In this document: piece by piece, positions 1 to 11,108 of the stretch | Layout: every line of letters begins with the position of its first letter | Numbering within the stretch: position 1 is the first letter of the stretch | Assembly: GCA_000226015.1 (NCBI GenBank) | Contig: JH156065.1 | Span: 154,234 to 197,889, forward strand | Origin: Mnemiopsis leidyi | Taxonomy: Eukaryota > Ctenophora > Tentaculata > Lobata > Bolinopsidae | DNA: 43,656 nt | Direction of reading: 5' to 3' | Made by a program: the position numbers and the translations under genes | The notes under the pieces: generated by a model | Seen by the model: the letters and a program-made list of their open reading frames with translations, nothing else | Databases searched by the model: none | What the model was told of the DNA's origin: nothing

Positions 1-660
1 CATATCGTACACCGATATCAGTCATTTAAAAGAGTCCAATATAAATGGCTACTACTAAGCTACAGCCTAACTAGCTCTCAATTTTCGAAATACTGCCCAT
101 AACTTTTGACTTGGCAAATTTATACTATATCAACTGATTGTAGTATTTTCCAGAGAATGAAAGTACTTGATTCCCTTATTAACCTTAAATCTAAAAAACT
201 TGCTCGTGTATAATTTAAGATTTACATTTTATGATTTAAATGCATGTTAAATAGGCAAATCATGGAATGTAAACCTGTCGTGTGCATGTTGTCGGAGGAA
301 AATTACAAAGCCTACCGCTAAAGGAAGATACTGACCTTCAGATTTAATTTACCAACCCTGACATCACATTCTCGAGGTAAGTTCTGTTGTAAACTTCAAA
401 AGAAATCGTGTGAAAATTATGAAAGAAGTAGGTAAAAGAGTAAGACGGTTTCGGGTTTTTAAATTCTTTTCTTTTACAGGTTGAATGAAGACGTTATTGG
501 TTTCCATATCCGAGGAGTTAGCAGACTGATTCGCCGACTCAGATAAGATTTTAAATTTGAAATGCCTTTTACCACGGCTATTTTAATTGTTCATTTTACA
601 ATTATAGCTCATGATGTATATTTAACAAAATAGTCAGTCATGCACATAAACATGTAATTT

Positions 661-1715
661 TACCTGATATTTAAATACATTTATTTCTTAATTTTTTATA
701 AACTGAATTAAATAATCTGATAGAACTGTGACAGTAAAGTTCTGTGTAAATAGATACTTCCGTCACTATTCGTCCTGCTTCCACGTCAGACAATAGTGAA
801 ACCATGTTCCTTTCTCAAATTGTCATAGAGCAGTTGTGCGTCAATCGTAGGTTTACAAAACTAATGTAATTTACAATCTAAATTTTATCTATTAAATATC
901 TGGAATTAAATTAAGCGACACAAAACACATTTTTCTCACATCATTCTCTCTTTCTCTGGAACATGTTAAACTCTTTGATTTATTTGTAAGCAATATTTTC
1001 AATATCACGTCTTGGATTCGACTATCGCGTATCGGAGAACAAAAAAGAGTTTACTTGAGAGCGAATTGGAATGTCGTTGGAAGAAGCCTCGGTCAATACA
1101 CAGTCATTCCCTATAAGATTAACGTCGGTCAATTAACTAAAAGATGAAATTTTGAAATACCCAAGTAAACTAAGGAATAAAAAACACAGTATATTTCAAC
1201 ATATGATAATATATATTTTAACTGTTTGATATCTAGAACCAAATTAAGCGACACTACAAGAGTTTCCCATATCATTCTATCATTTTCTGGGAATACATCT
1301 TGTTTGTGATCGTGAAATGCTGGTTTCTTTTCCCAGCACAGACAATAGTGGAACCACTCGCCGTGTTTTTATTATTTCTTTTTGCTTCTATAGCAAGTTT
1401 CTCGGTTCTATCTTATTTTCTACTACCGGTAAAAATATAATCTTCTTTTCTGTGTTATTTGAGGAAGGATACAATACAAATTACAAAATGATACGACGCT
1501 TAACCGATTAATGTTCTACCTCAATTCTCTATTCAAGTAAAATAAAGGTGTAATTTAACGATTTCACCTGATATCTAAATTCTTCAATTTACTAAATGTT
1601 CATTAACTTGCATTAAATAATCTGAACGAACTTTGACAGTACAGTCCTATGTGCTATGTAAATAGATACTGTACTTTCATTATTCCTTGAAGCTCCACGT
1701 AACGCAGACGTGGTA
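661..1715. repeat. Diverged tandem duplication, about 0.9 kb offset
   Basis: The block starting with ACCTGATATTTAAAT at 662 recurs, diverged, at about 1565, and both copies continue through ATTAAATAATCTGA (707 and 1612), a GACAGT-containing stretch and GTAAATAGATACT. A second shared stretch, AATTAAGCGACAC, occurs near 908 and 1241, each followed by a related CATCATTCT or CATATCATTCT segment. A third, CAGACAATAGTG, is at about 787 and 1338. Three partly overlapping ancient copies of one unit would explain this. No coding content is visible. Confidence 0.5.
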
Positions 1716-2860
1716 CCACGTTACTAGTTAATGTAATCTCCTGGGGTGAAGGAGAGACATCACTAGACCTATTTGTGTTTAGAATACAAACTATTATACG
1801 TCAATACGACAATCATTTATTTACATTTTGCTTTAATTCTCGGTATATAGGTATCAGTATATCGGTATATCGGTATATAGTGCAACTAGAAGGTCATTTT
1901 TACTGATGCTTTATAGCTGCTAATTGTATTAAATTGAGAATCCACGCTGACTCAAAACATGTTACTTCAGTACCTCATGTATCTAAATCTTCTTCTGTTC
2001 TATTGGCTATTTATTTGATGCTCTGCCTTTTTGAAAAAAATAAGTGAGGTTTGGTGAGGTTCTGATCATAGTTTCCATGTTTGTTATAGTTGTTTATCTA
2101 AATGATATACTATTATAACAAACATACATGATAATTGATAACATACTGCAAGATTTATTAGATACTGCATAAAATAGAATATCTTCCCGGCACATAAAAT
2201 TGCTATTCTTTATCGATTCTTTAGTCCTTGGTCACTGGTGCTTTCAGCCTTCCCTTCTTATCTACTCAAAAATCAAATGCTTTGAAACAAAGCCATGTTC
2301 AAATACAATAAGAAACGTTTCTGCAAACTTGGAAAAGGACCAAATACCACTCCATGCCGATTTGAGTGTCTGCTCCAGTTGCTACAGCGTGCAGGAGCGA
2401 GGAACTAGAGACCAGAGACGAGAGCCCTAGCACACATCTGCTGTCAATGTACGTGTGAGCGTAACTAACTACTGCCAACATTGACATGACACTTAGCGTC
2501 CCGGGCCATTCCCAAACGGGTATTTTCTATACAAAGTTTAATTGCTCGCATTTGTTATCTGCGCGTGTCTGAGCCGCGCACAGCTACTTCTTTTGCGCGA
2601 TCTGCATCTTGTGTGATAAAGCTGTGTCGTCAGAACACATCAAGAGTAAATCGCACAACTTTCTTTGCAGTTTTCTCTTTGATTTTTCGCGTTCAGTTGC
2701 GCCAAATTTAGAAGTAGCAGAGATCATCTACTAAGTATAGACAAAAACATCCGCACAATAATCCGTGAGATATAAAAATTGCTTTCTAGTAGTTTGGAGA
2801 ATAAACTTGTCTTTATTTCCACGAGGCTCCGTGTCAATGAGGATTCGAATGTTCTTAAAG

Positions 2861-2880
2861 CCCCCCCCCCCCCCCCCCCC
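2861..2880. repeat. C20 homopolymer
   Basis: Twenty consecutive C residues, followed by TTACCTG. The length is liable to sequencing error, so the exact count should not be trusted. Confidence 0.9.
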
Positions 2881-4460
2881 TTACCTGCTTCAGTGAAGGA
2901 ATAGTTTGGAGTCCCCACAATCTCTCCGTAGCCACAACCCTTAAATGTCGAGAAGGAGATCTGTGTATACTCTTTGTATTTTAGGATGGCAATACAATGG
3001 CCACGCCGGTTGATAAAAATTACTTAAGCACTTTTTTCTATTACTTAAAGATTTCTTCCAAAGGCGATTTTTTTCATCCAAAGCCTCGACTTGTTGACGG
3101 AAAAGTCCTACAATAAGTTATATGAACATTTTGCGGCTTTTCGTTGACACTTAAAAGGTAATGAGATATTATATAAACAATATTTGGATTTAATGAAAGC
3201 AGCCTACTCAGTTATCTCGACTTGGTAAGACTGTTTTGTAGTTGTACAGGGGATCCCAAGATTTTTACAGTACATTTGTATAGCACCGTCTATGATAATA
3301 ACAAGGCCATGGGCGTAAATAGTTTATGTCATCTAGGTATCTATACATGTGTTTTTCAGGGTCAAATTCTTTTTTTTTGACATTTCTATCGCATACTTCA
3401 CTGATAAAGAATGTTCAATTACGAAGTGAACAAAGCCTTAAAATTTAAAGTTTCATATCCGAGAAAACTTGTTAAACCGATGCTGAGAGTTTTGAAAACA
3501 TAAAAACGACCAAAAAGAATAAGATAAGAAAGGAAAAAAGGTATGAAAAAAATGCTTAAGATATCTGCAAGATTTTATCAATATCAAAAGAAAAAAATAA
3601 GAGAAAAACGCTTACATGCTGAGTGACGAAATGAAAAGAGAACCTAAAAAAGTGAACAAAAAAAGTGAAAAAACGATTGATACAATGACATGAATTGCAC
3701 CAGTTCTTCTTCCGTCAAGCCTTGATAAAATATGCATTCTAATTTTTTTTTGTATTCATAAGCACTTTTCATGATTAGTTTTAAAATTGAAACATCATTT
3801 TGGACAGAAAAAATTAATTGAATTTATTATTTAACATTTTTACTCCCTCTCCACCTACTTCATCGTTAGAATCTCATTCTCCCCTTTTCAATGCGCACTC
3901 TTCGTATTTATCCATGCAAAATCTTTTATGGATAGCTCAGCATCTGTATAGAATGAGAGGATGTTTTGGGGTTGAATTGAGTGGGAAGGTCATCATATCT
4001 GCGATATTGGGTGAAAAGGGGTGTAAAAAGTTCTTCCTTGATTTCACAATACAGTGGTGTCTGCTGACAGAATTTGTTCTTCTTTTTTATCCTTGTGGTA
4101 GTTTAGAACTATCCGTAATGGTGATTGGAATCTGAACTGGGTAGTATGAACAGTTAAAATACGAGGTTTTGTGGATCTACAACTTGAGATGAAGTTTTCA
4201 TGATATTGGTTGATTATATTAACATAAAGGGCCGAGCTTTCACATTCCCCCAAAAGTTTCTATAGCGCATTAAAATCATTGTCCCGTAAATTTAAACCAA
4301 CACGGAAAAAATTGTGGTTCAGATGTTTTTTAATCATGTTTAAAGCTGTCTTCGACCGCCAAAGTTGCTTATTTGGAAGGGTCGTAAAAACTATTAATAA
4401 TATTTACATATAACTATATAAAATTAAAAACATAGTTGTCCATATAAAAATGTATATGGT

Positions 4461-4502
4461 GGCGGGTCCGGCGGGTGGCGGGTCCGGTGGGTGGCGGGTC
4501 CC
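4461..4502 (+). repeat. G-rich minisatellite with quadruplex motif
   Basis: About 2.5 copies of a 16-bp unit built from GGCGGGTCC and GGYGGGT. It supplies five GGG runs at 4464, 4473, 4480, 4489 and 4496, separated by loops of 6, 4, 6 and 4 bases. This fits the G3+N1-7 rule for intramolecular G-quadruplexes on the + strand. It is an island in AT-rich sequence. Confidence 0.75.
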
Positions 4503-4702
4503 TGTTCTTGATTTTGGCAGAACCGTTCTTAATTCAAATCTCGTTACCTCACACATGACCTATTTTCCGTCCGAAACCTGCAAGTTGAACAAGATAACTA
4601 TTCAAGTATTTAACTATCAATATTTATAAAGAACATAAAAAATATAACAAGTTTTTAGGTTTTATGCATTTTGCGGCAGGGCACACTTTTTTCGCTTTTC
4701 AC

Positions 4703-5190
4703 AATCATAAAACTATAAACACAAATAATCATAAATTGTCCGTAAATATATATATCTAAAAATATGTGAGTCTCTTATTCCGCCTAGTAGCGGTGGCTGC
4801 GTCGGCGGTGGCGGTGGCTGCTGGGTCCGCGGTGTCTGGATCGGCGGTGTTTGGCGTTCCGTAGAATCTTCAGTCTTTGATTAATGAAGGCGAGCAAGAG
4901 GCAATCCTGTACTGACAATCTGAAGTCAACTCAGTTAAGTAATTATGTCTCACAAAGTATGAATGCTAATATGATCTTTTGAAATAAAATTAATCATAAA
5001 ACTATTAACACAAATAATCATAAATTGTCCGTAAATATATATATCTAAAAATATGCGAGTCTCTTATTCCGCCTAGTAGCGGCGGCTGGGTCTGCTACGA
5101 CGGTGGCTGCTGCGTCGGCGGTGGCTGGATCGGCGGTGGCGGTGGCTGCTGGGTCGGCGGTGGCTGGATTGGCGGTGGCGGTGGCTGCTC
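4703..5190. repeat. 289-bp duplication ending in GGCGGTGGC minisatellite
   Basis: The sequence from AATCATAAAACTAT (4703) through TTATTCCGCCTAGTAGCGG (to about 4793) recurs at 4992 to about 5082, with only a few differences. Each copy runs directly into a G-rich array of GGCGGT and GGTGGCTGC units (4790-4855 and 5080-5190). The unit is thus an AT-rich block plus its G-rich array, duplicated in tandem, and the arrays then diverged in copy number. Confidence 0.8.
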
Positions 5191-7350
5191 TAAATTTACT
5201 TACATTAGTAAGTTAACTTCAGTCGCAATTGCTTTCGCTGCCAGACCCTGCGATTCACGGTATACGTCACGTTTTCTTATTTTCATGGTTAGTGATCGGC
5301 AAGGTTTAGCAAAGTGCGAAACCACTTTGCAGCAGCTTGTCTCCATTTTATTACTGCATCCGTGGTATAACTGAGTTTTCTCCCTTACTTCGTCTAAGAT
5401 TGCTAAAGTCTTCACTCTTCACTCTGGTTTGATAGAAGAATTTAGCACTCTAATCTGCTCTTCGTTCGTGACTGTTAGATATAATCTAATCGGAATATTA
5501 ACTTAGTTACAAATATTTACTTAGTTCTTTTGACAAGTGTCCCTCTAAGTCACCTGCATAGTTTTTGCGGATTGCTCGAGGGATCGATATTATTTGCTTA
5601 ATTTGGGTTTTAGAATATTCGGTTGGATCATTATCCTGGATATCGTTTAGCGTGTTGGCAGCTTGTTTTAACAAAAGGTTATGAAGGTCTCAAATTGGTA
5701 ATAAACTAGAAAATTTCGCGGAATTCATTGAATAAGTTAGATAGACTAGAGCCGTCCTTTTCTTGAGTCAATTGCATAAAATTATTCATTTTAAGAGCTC
5801 TAAGAAAATAGATTGAAGAAAGATACTAAGATTTGATCTTCTTCTAGTTGAGTTGAGTTATTCGAGTCCTGATAGTTATTATAATTGTTGGTTGGTATGA
5901 CAAGAGAAACAAGATTATAATGATATTCAAAAGAACGTATTCTAGACAATCACAAATATAAAATCTTCAAGTGCAATCCGTGGATCAAGCAGTCCGTAGA
6001 AAAAACAATAAACTATTTGTTAATCGGTCTCGAGCAAGATACTCGAATTTGTCAAGACAATGCAATAAAAGTGTTTCAAAAGGGTAAAAAGGAGTGTCCG
6101 AAAGAGCGTGTGAATGAGAGAGTCCGAGTCTTTCGAGTGTCCTCTTTCTATTCCCGTTCTCCGTAGAGCAACGTGTTCTTTGATTGGGGTCGTGTGACGT
6201 CACTTTGCCTCGCGTTCTCGTAAGAAGGATGAAGTACTCAGCAGGGGCGTGAGTCCACAGGGATTCCCAGCAGTTTGCGTTGTCCGTAGATAAGCGCTGA
6301 GCTCCATCCTCCAGGTCGTGGCTGCTGTGATTTCCGTTATCTAACTAAGAGGTGAGTGGTTGGATCGCATTACAATTGGAGGTATCCATGGTAACGTAAC
6401 CATGGTGATTATTGTTATACTCTCCTATAAGGAGAGTGAGTATAACAAATCCTCTCTACAAAATTATTAAAGTAAAGGAAAAAATAAATGAATAAAAATC
6501 ACGTACTGAATTGATTCTGAATTTTGAATAAAAAGTAGAAGTGATAAACTATGAAGATACTGATAGTGAATCACTGATACTTATATATACAATGGTTGAT
6601 GGGAAGACCATTCTTGTCCATGGACCACGGGCTTAAAGAAATGCGGATCGTAGTCCGTTGTTGCTTTATCCCATTTTTTGTCTGTGTGGAACTGGGATAT
6701 CTGAAAAATCAATTAAATTGTATTACCCAACCGTAGTTGGCTCATATACAGATACATGTACTAGTACTATGTGAATTAGAATTTATAGATAATTTTAACT
6801 GCATGGGGAACTTCCAACTCAAAAGCTATCATTAGATAGATGGGGTCCGTAGACTGAGCTAGTGTAATAGCGAGCGAACAGGCTGCCGTAGCATCCACTT
6901 CTGTGTTGAGGAGAACTAAATATTGTTCTCAGTGTCAGCAGTTCGTCATGGGATAAAGCGATGTCCGTCGTGTGGACCGTGGGGTTCATTTCTAGCTGAT
7001 TATAAATAAATAAAAATAAGTTATATTTCCATGCTCATACTGAGAAATATGTACACTAAACATTAAACAAAGCATTTGCATTTGATGTTAGATATAAATC
7101 GCATTAGTATAAAGAACATACACCAGTGATTTAAACGGAATACTTCTAATATTTTTCATCCTGCTTTCGTGCTGAGGTCGGTTATATCATCAAAAAAAGT
7201 AGTCGATAAAAACAAGTTTTGATATATCAGAATTAGAAGTGTTGTATCAAGTAGAAAAAGGCGGAGAGAGAGGCGTCTGAAGAACGCATTTCTAAGGTTT
7301 CTTTTCGGATTGCCGGGTTTTCAGGATACGCTTTTTCGCAGGAATGAATT
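5191..7350. other. Intergenic, repeat-bearing, no gene seen
   Basis: One short open frame (5200-5415, minus) has no ATG and no recognised motif. The motif TTGGTATGACAAGAGAAACAAG (here split: TTGGTATGACAAGAG then AAACAAG, about 5890-5912) recurs near 9222-9243, which points to a dispersed repeat. Palindromes at 6386-6448 are listed separately. Confidence 0.5.
6386..6448. repeat. Two adjacent palindromes
   Basis: The first (6386-6405) is CCATGGTAACGTAACCATGG, with arms of seven bases and an imperfect centre. The second (6412-6448) pairs TTGTTATACTCTCC with GGAGA...GTATAACAA around a TATAA loop, with a four-base bulge (GTGA). A relative of the second hairpin lies at 15150-15187. Confidence 0.75.
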
Positions 7351-7506
7351 TCAAGGGCCCTTTCTTCCTCGTTGCTGTATTTTTCTTAGCTTTTTCCTGA
7401 AATCTTCCCTGTCGATCCTTGAGTAGCGAAATTCACGGCGCAGAACCCTGACCAGCTTACCAAGTGTTATATCCTCAACTAAAAGCCTTTCGAGAAACTG
7501 CATCAT
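7351..7506 (-). CDS. Small basic ORF, 51 codons, unassigned
   Basis: An ATG-initiated frame (two consecutive ATG codons at 7506-7501) reads 51 codons to TGA at 7353-7351, with an in-frame TAA shortly upstream. The product is strongly charged: an amphipathic start (FLERLLVED) followed by an Arg/Lys-rich helix containing VRVLRREFRYSRIDREDF and KKLRKIQQRGRKG. This composition is unlike the AT-rich chance frames around it and could be a nucleic-acid-binding peptide or a scrap of a mobile-element protein. I recognise no family. A splice acceptor (GATGATGCAG) overlaps the start, so it might be a terminal exon instead. Confidence 0.2.
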   Translation of the reverse strand: MMQFLERLLVEDITLGKLVRVLRREFRYSRIDREDFRKKLRKIQQRGRKGP

Positions 7507-9490
7507 CAAGACGGTTTATCGGTATGTGGGGTACTTTCTCCGGGGCCGCTCTAGTTTAGGGTGAGATCGAGAGGTCAGTTTCGAGCTGAACCTATCATTG
7601 TTATACTTATTGTCCATGTCCAAAACCCTGTCCTGGTTGGCTTTCCAATCGCTTAATTTTAATACTTTGGTTATCTTCCTTCACTGTCAGTTTGTTTTTC
7701 AGACCTACAATTTGTCTAGACAGAGAAAGTGCTGGCGGCTGATCCCTCCTCCGTCTCCAAGTCATCTTACTGTGCTCCATCAAAGCTAGGCTACCAGAAT
7801 GTAGTTGTTAATTGTTTTCTAAGTAACAATATAACTCGGTGATACAAAATATACAATAAAAATATAGCATTGAATAGAAATATAAAGGCTCTTATCAATA
7901 TATGTTATATAAAGTCTGTTGTCGACAGCGTCGGCTGGTCCGGCGGGAGTTTCCGAACCTTGCTCTATTAAGGCAAGCAAAATATATTCATTAGGCTTGA
8001 CCAGCTGAAAAATGTGGCTGGGTTATCTTTTATCATATTAAGCTGGTATTTAAAGCGTGCAAAACGGCCTTCTTATACTCTGACCTCTCTCTACTCCCAA
8101 AACTACTCCGGCAGTACAACTAACCCACCCAATACGCCTTATTAGCTTTAATATTGGAGGGTTAGTGATTTTTCTTTTAATCTTACATTATTAAAGATAA
8201 CAATTCATGAAAACTTGAATAAAGTGTTTTTACATTGATATTTGCAGTAAGATACACATTACATGTTTTTGAATGAATACCGATATTGAATCAGAATTCT
8301 AGTGTCATAATATATCAAATAATGATTATTATTATCGTTAATACCTTCTGTCTTTCCCAGACTGAGACAAGCTATATGCTTGTCTCTTGAAGGATTTGCT
8401 CCATATATCGAATTCCAGCGATGTTGACTCGCACGGTCTTGAACTGTGATAATGGTATCGTCAAATAAAGTAGAAATTGTCGTAGATTATATGCAGATTA
8501 TGATAAATTCAGTATGACAGTAGAACTGCTTTAAGTCCAACTAAAATCCAAGATTTTAGGTCTGGGCACCAATCTACCTCGTCTAGGTGGGTAGTAACTT
8601 GTTAACGGGTTTATATCTTGCTGTTCTCTTTGTCTACTGTAAAATTCGTCTCTGCCCAACAAACTGCGACGCTGTTAAAGATCTCGCCGCCGAAGACGTA
8701 TTTCTCTCTCGACATCGTTTTAGCTCCTCATCATCTTGAATCTGGTATCTGCGTGGTTCGGTTTGGAAAAGTTCTATTTCTGTACTTGCACAGAACCTCC
8801 TCAGTCCAGGTTTTCCTAGTGACTAACAAAACAGTAAACACACGCGGCCTGGTGGAGGTTTTCGTCTCTTAGTAGTCTTAGTGACTACTTACGGTGGTTA
8901 GTGACTACTTAGTACTTACATTAATTTTATAGAAGATCGTGTTAATATAGATTTATTAATCAAGGAATAAATTTTTAGCAGCATAAGACATAAGATACGT
9001 AAAATTGACCATTATCAAAACGTAAGATAGATTAAGAATAAGATAAATGGATAACAGTACAGAACAGTTTTTTATAGAAAATATATTAGCTAATTTTTGG
9101 GGTGCCTCATCACCTTCGTAAAGGGTCTTGCAATTTCTTAGATAAAGAGCTATGTGTCTCAGAAACTCAGAGGTCCTTAGCCTGATGGTCGTGACAAAAA
9201 AGTGGTTTCGAGAATTGTTGATTGGTATGACAAGAGAAACAAGTTTATAACTTCACTCAAAATGGTTTTTAGTTTAACTAAATCAACCAAATGCTACAAA
9301 TTCAAGGTAATGCTCGGTGTTAAACACTTGGGCACGGAAATGGGTAATGATAAATAGGGGTGCTCTCTGGACAATGTTTCAAGCACTATAATATACGAAT
9401 GAAATGCTCTCCAATAGGCAATATCCCAACATTATGATAGATAGGAAATGTGCCCAAACACTGTACGTGAAAAGCGGTCATGCTAAACAT
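7507..9490. other. No gene seen
   Basis: Only short, motif-free open frames occur here. The frame at 8618-8872 (+) lacks a coding signature, and the opposite strand is broken by many stops. One dispersed-repeat match (9222-9243) relates to 5890-5912. Confidence 0.5.
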
Positions 9491-9574
9491 GATTAAACAT
9501 TTGCTAGTGAAACTGATTGATTTGATTGATTTGATTCAATCAAATCAATCTGTTTCACTAGCAAATGTTTAATC
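9491..9574. repeat. 84-nt near-perfect hairpin
   Basis: The 37-base arms (9491-9527 and 9538-9574) are complementary except at one position (T in the left arm opposite the A-equivalent at arm base 24), and a 10-base loop separates them. The arms begin with GATTAAACATTTGCTAGTG. Size and pairing would fit a small-RNA precursor or a foldback transposon remnant. The flanks show no target duplication that I can see. Confidence 0.85.
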
Positions 9575-10604
9575 AACTAAAAGTAAGAGCTCGAATATAA
9601 AGTGTAGAAATTAAAGGTCGAAACGTGGAGTGTTTAGAAAGTGGTTATTCAACATAATGTGTTTATTATTTAAATGTGTTTGAAATATTCGCACGCTCTG
9701 CCGTGCAAGATACTACACTGCGATAATCCTCGCAGCTCAAATTATCTATAGCTTGTTAATACTTTCCTTTTTATTTATTTTAGGTCTATATAAGTTGTAT
9801 ATAAGTTGCATCTTCCTCTGATGCAGTTAGGATTAGCTGCGCTGTGTAGGTGTAAGTTAACTGAAGGCAGTGCTTCAACTTCATGATTTACTCTGCCCGT
9901 TTTCCACCTTCGATCTCAGCTCTTGTAACTCGGAATTGTAACAGCCCTTCAAGAAACGGACTTATTATGATACTACTACTAAAGATCTATCAAAAGAAAA
10001 CAGTAACCCGATACTAACACTATTAATTTTACAGTAAAACAATTACTTACAGCCACCGCTGGCTCGGGTTCTACTATAGCGATTTGTCTGGCCCGCTCGG
10101 AGGGCCCGGGCTGATCGTCAACTTCTGGGCATGGGATTTACAAGCTATAGATAATTTGAGCAGCGAGGATTATCGCAGTGTAGTATTAAGGTTTTTATTT
10201 TTCGAAAAGCGCAAGCGTATAGCGCTTTGCTATGGCTTCAATGCTGTCCAGAGTCTTCCTCTGCACTCTGTTGATACACTGTAAAAGTGTGTGCGTCACT
10301 AAATAACGAGCTTGCGCTTAGTAAATGCCTATCTCCTCTAGGTCATAAGCCATGTATATATTACCTAACTCGGCCGATCGGCAATTTAGACGGGTATTGA
10401 TAACCTGAGTGTTGTAAATTACTACCTTAAGCTCATTCTTCAATCTTCGTCGTCTATTATCCAGATAACCTCTGGTTCAACGTCCATGTCGGTTTGACTC
10501 TGAGCGGGAGGCTGTGACCCTATTAAACCGGCGTGAGACTGAAATATATTCTATATTTAATTTATCGTGATGCAGAACGTTTTCATTTTTACAAATTACT
10601 TACA

Positions 10605-11108
10605 TTATACCTTATATCTTCCTAGCACAAATGTAATCAATTTTTTCTTATCAACTGAATGATTAAATAGGAATTTAAAGAAATTGATACTGACGGGGAT
10701 TGCGAACGACGTGTATGCAGGCGGCTGTGTGTTGGGCCGTCTTAAGGTGGTTGCGGCATTTGCTGTCCTAGTCCTCGTTTCTCGTTTAGCCGCGTCTCTT
10801 TCACTTCGTAGTCGTTGGTTTTCCTTTTGCAATTCTTCGATCATCTCAATCAGTGACTTGATCACTGCCCAATGAGCGTCCATGCTATTGCTAATCTGAG
10901 TTTTGAAAGTAATCAAAATTCTGTTCAGGTATGGCATGCCTACAAGTACAAACAAAAAATATACAGTTATTTTATATAGAAGTTTTACTATAAAGTTGTC
11001 GGGCCAAATCGATGCGATCAATTCATCTGATTCACCATCATTTTCTAATACGAATCCGTCACAACCTCGGGACATACTTGATTTGTGTAAAATTTTCGAC
11101 ACAGACAT
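10605..11108 (-). CDS. Unassigned ORF: one membrane helix plus coiled coil
   Basis: An ATG-started frame of 167 codons. The first 35 residues are polar and acidic. Residues about 37-66 form a hydrophobic segment (NFIVKLLYKITVYFLFVLVG) suited to one membrane helix. Residues about 83-112 look like a coiled coil (EMIEELQKENQRLRSERDAA), followed by a Thr/Arg/Ala-rich stretch and a PPAY motif, the WW-domain ligand type. It may stop early: a GTCAGT donor lies inside the PVSI codons, and the remaining tail (KFLFNHSVDKKK) looks less protein-like. It could be a host gene exon or a mobile-element accessory ORF. No family recognised. Confidence 0.3.
   Translation of the reverse strand: MSVSKILHKSSMSRGCDGFVLENDGESDELIASIWPDNFIVKLLYKITVYFLFVLVGMPYLNRILITFKTQISNSMDAHWAVIKSLIEMIEELQKENQRLRSERDAAKRETRTRTANAATTLRRPNTQPPAYTSFAIPVSINFFKFLFNHSVDKKKLITFVLGRYKV

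Larger units (their letters stand above)
1..4440. other. AT-rich stretch without a recognisable gene
   Basis: All open frames here are short, have no family motif and no paired splice sites. The stretch holds diverged duplicated blocks (661-1715), a short GGTATATC-type repeat near 1850-1880, a C20 run (2861-2880) and A-rich tracts around 3480-3680. I see no RNA gene or coding exon that I could defend. Confidence 0.6.

Noticed and set aside
2724..2918. Glycine-rich ORF, minus strand
   Set aside because: The glycine run is only the C20 homopolymer read on the other strand.
3818..4135. 105-codon + strand ORF
   Set aside because: No ATG at the start, no motif, and the opposite strand is also open over part of it; probably chance.
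5200..5415. 71-codon frame on the minus strand
   Set aside because: It has no ATG start, no recognised motif, and lies beside a minisatellite; a coding role cannot be supported.
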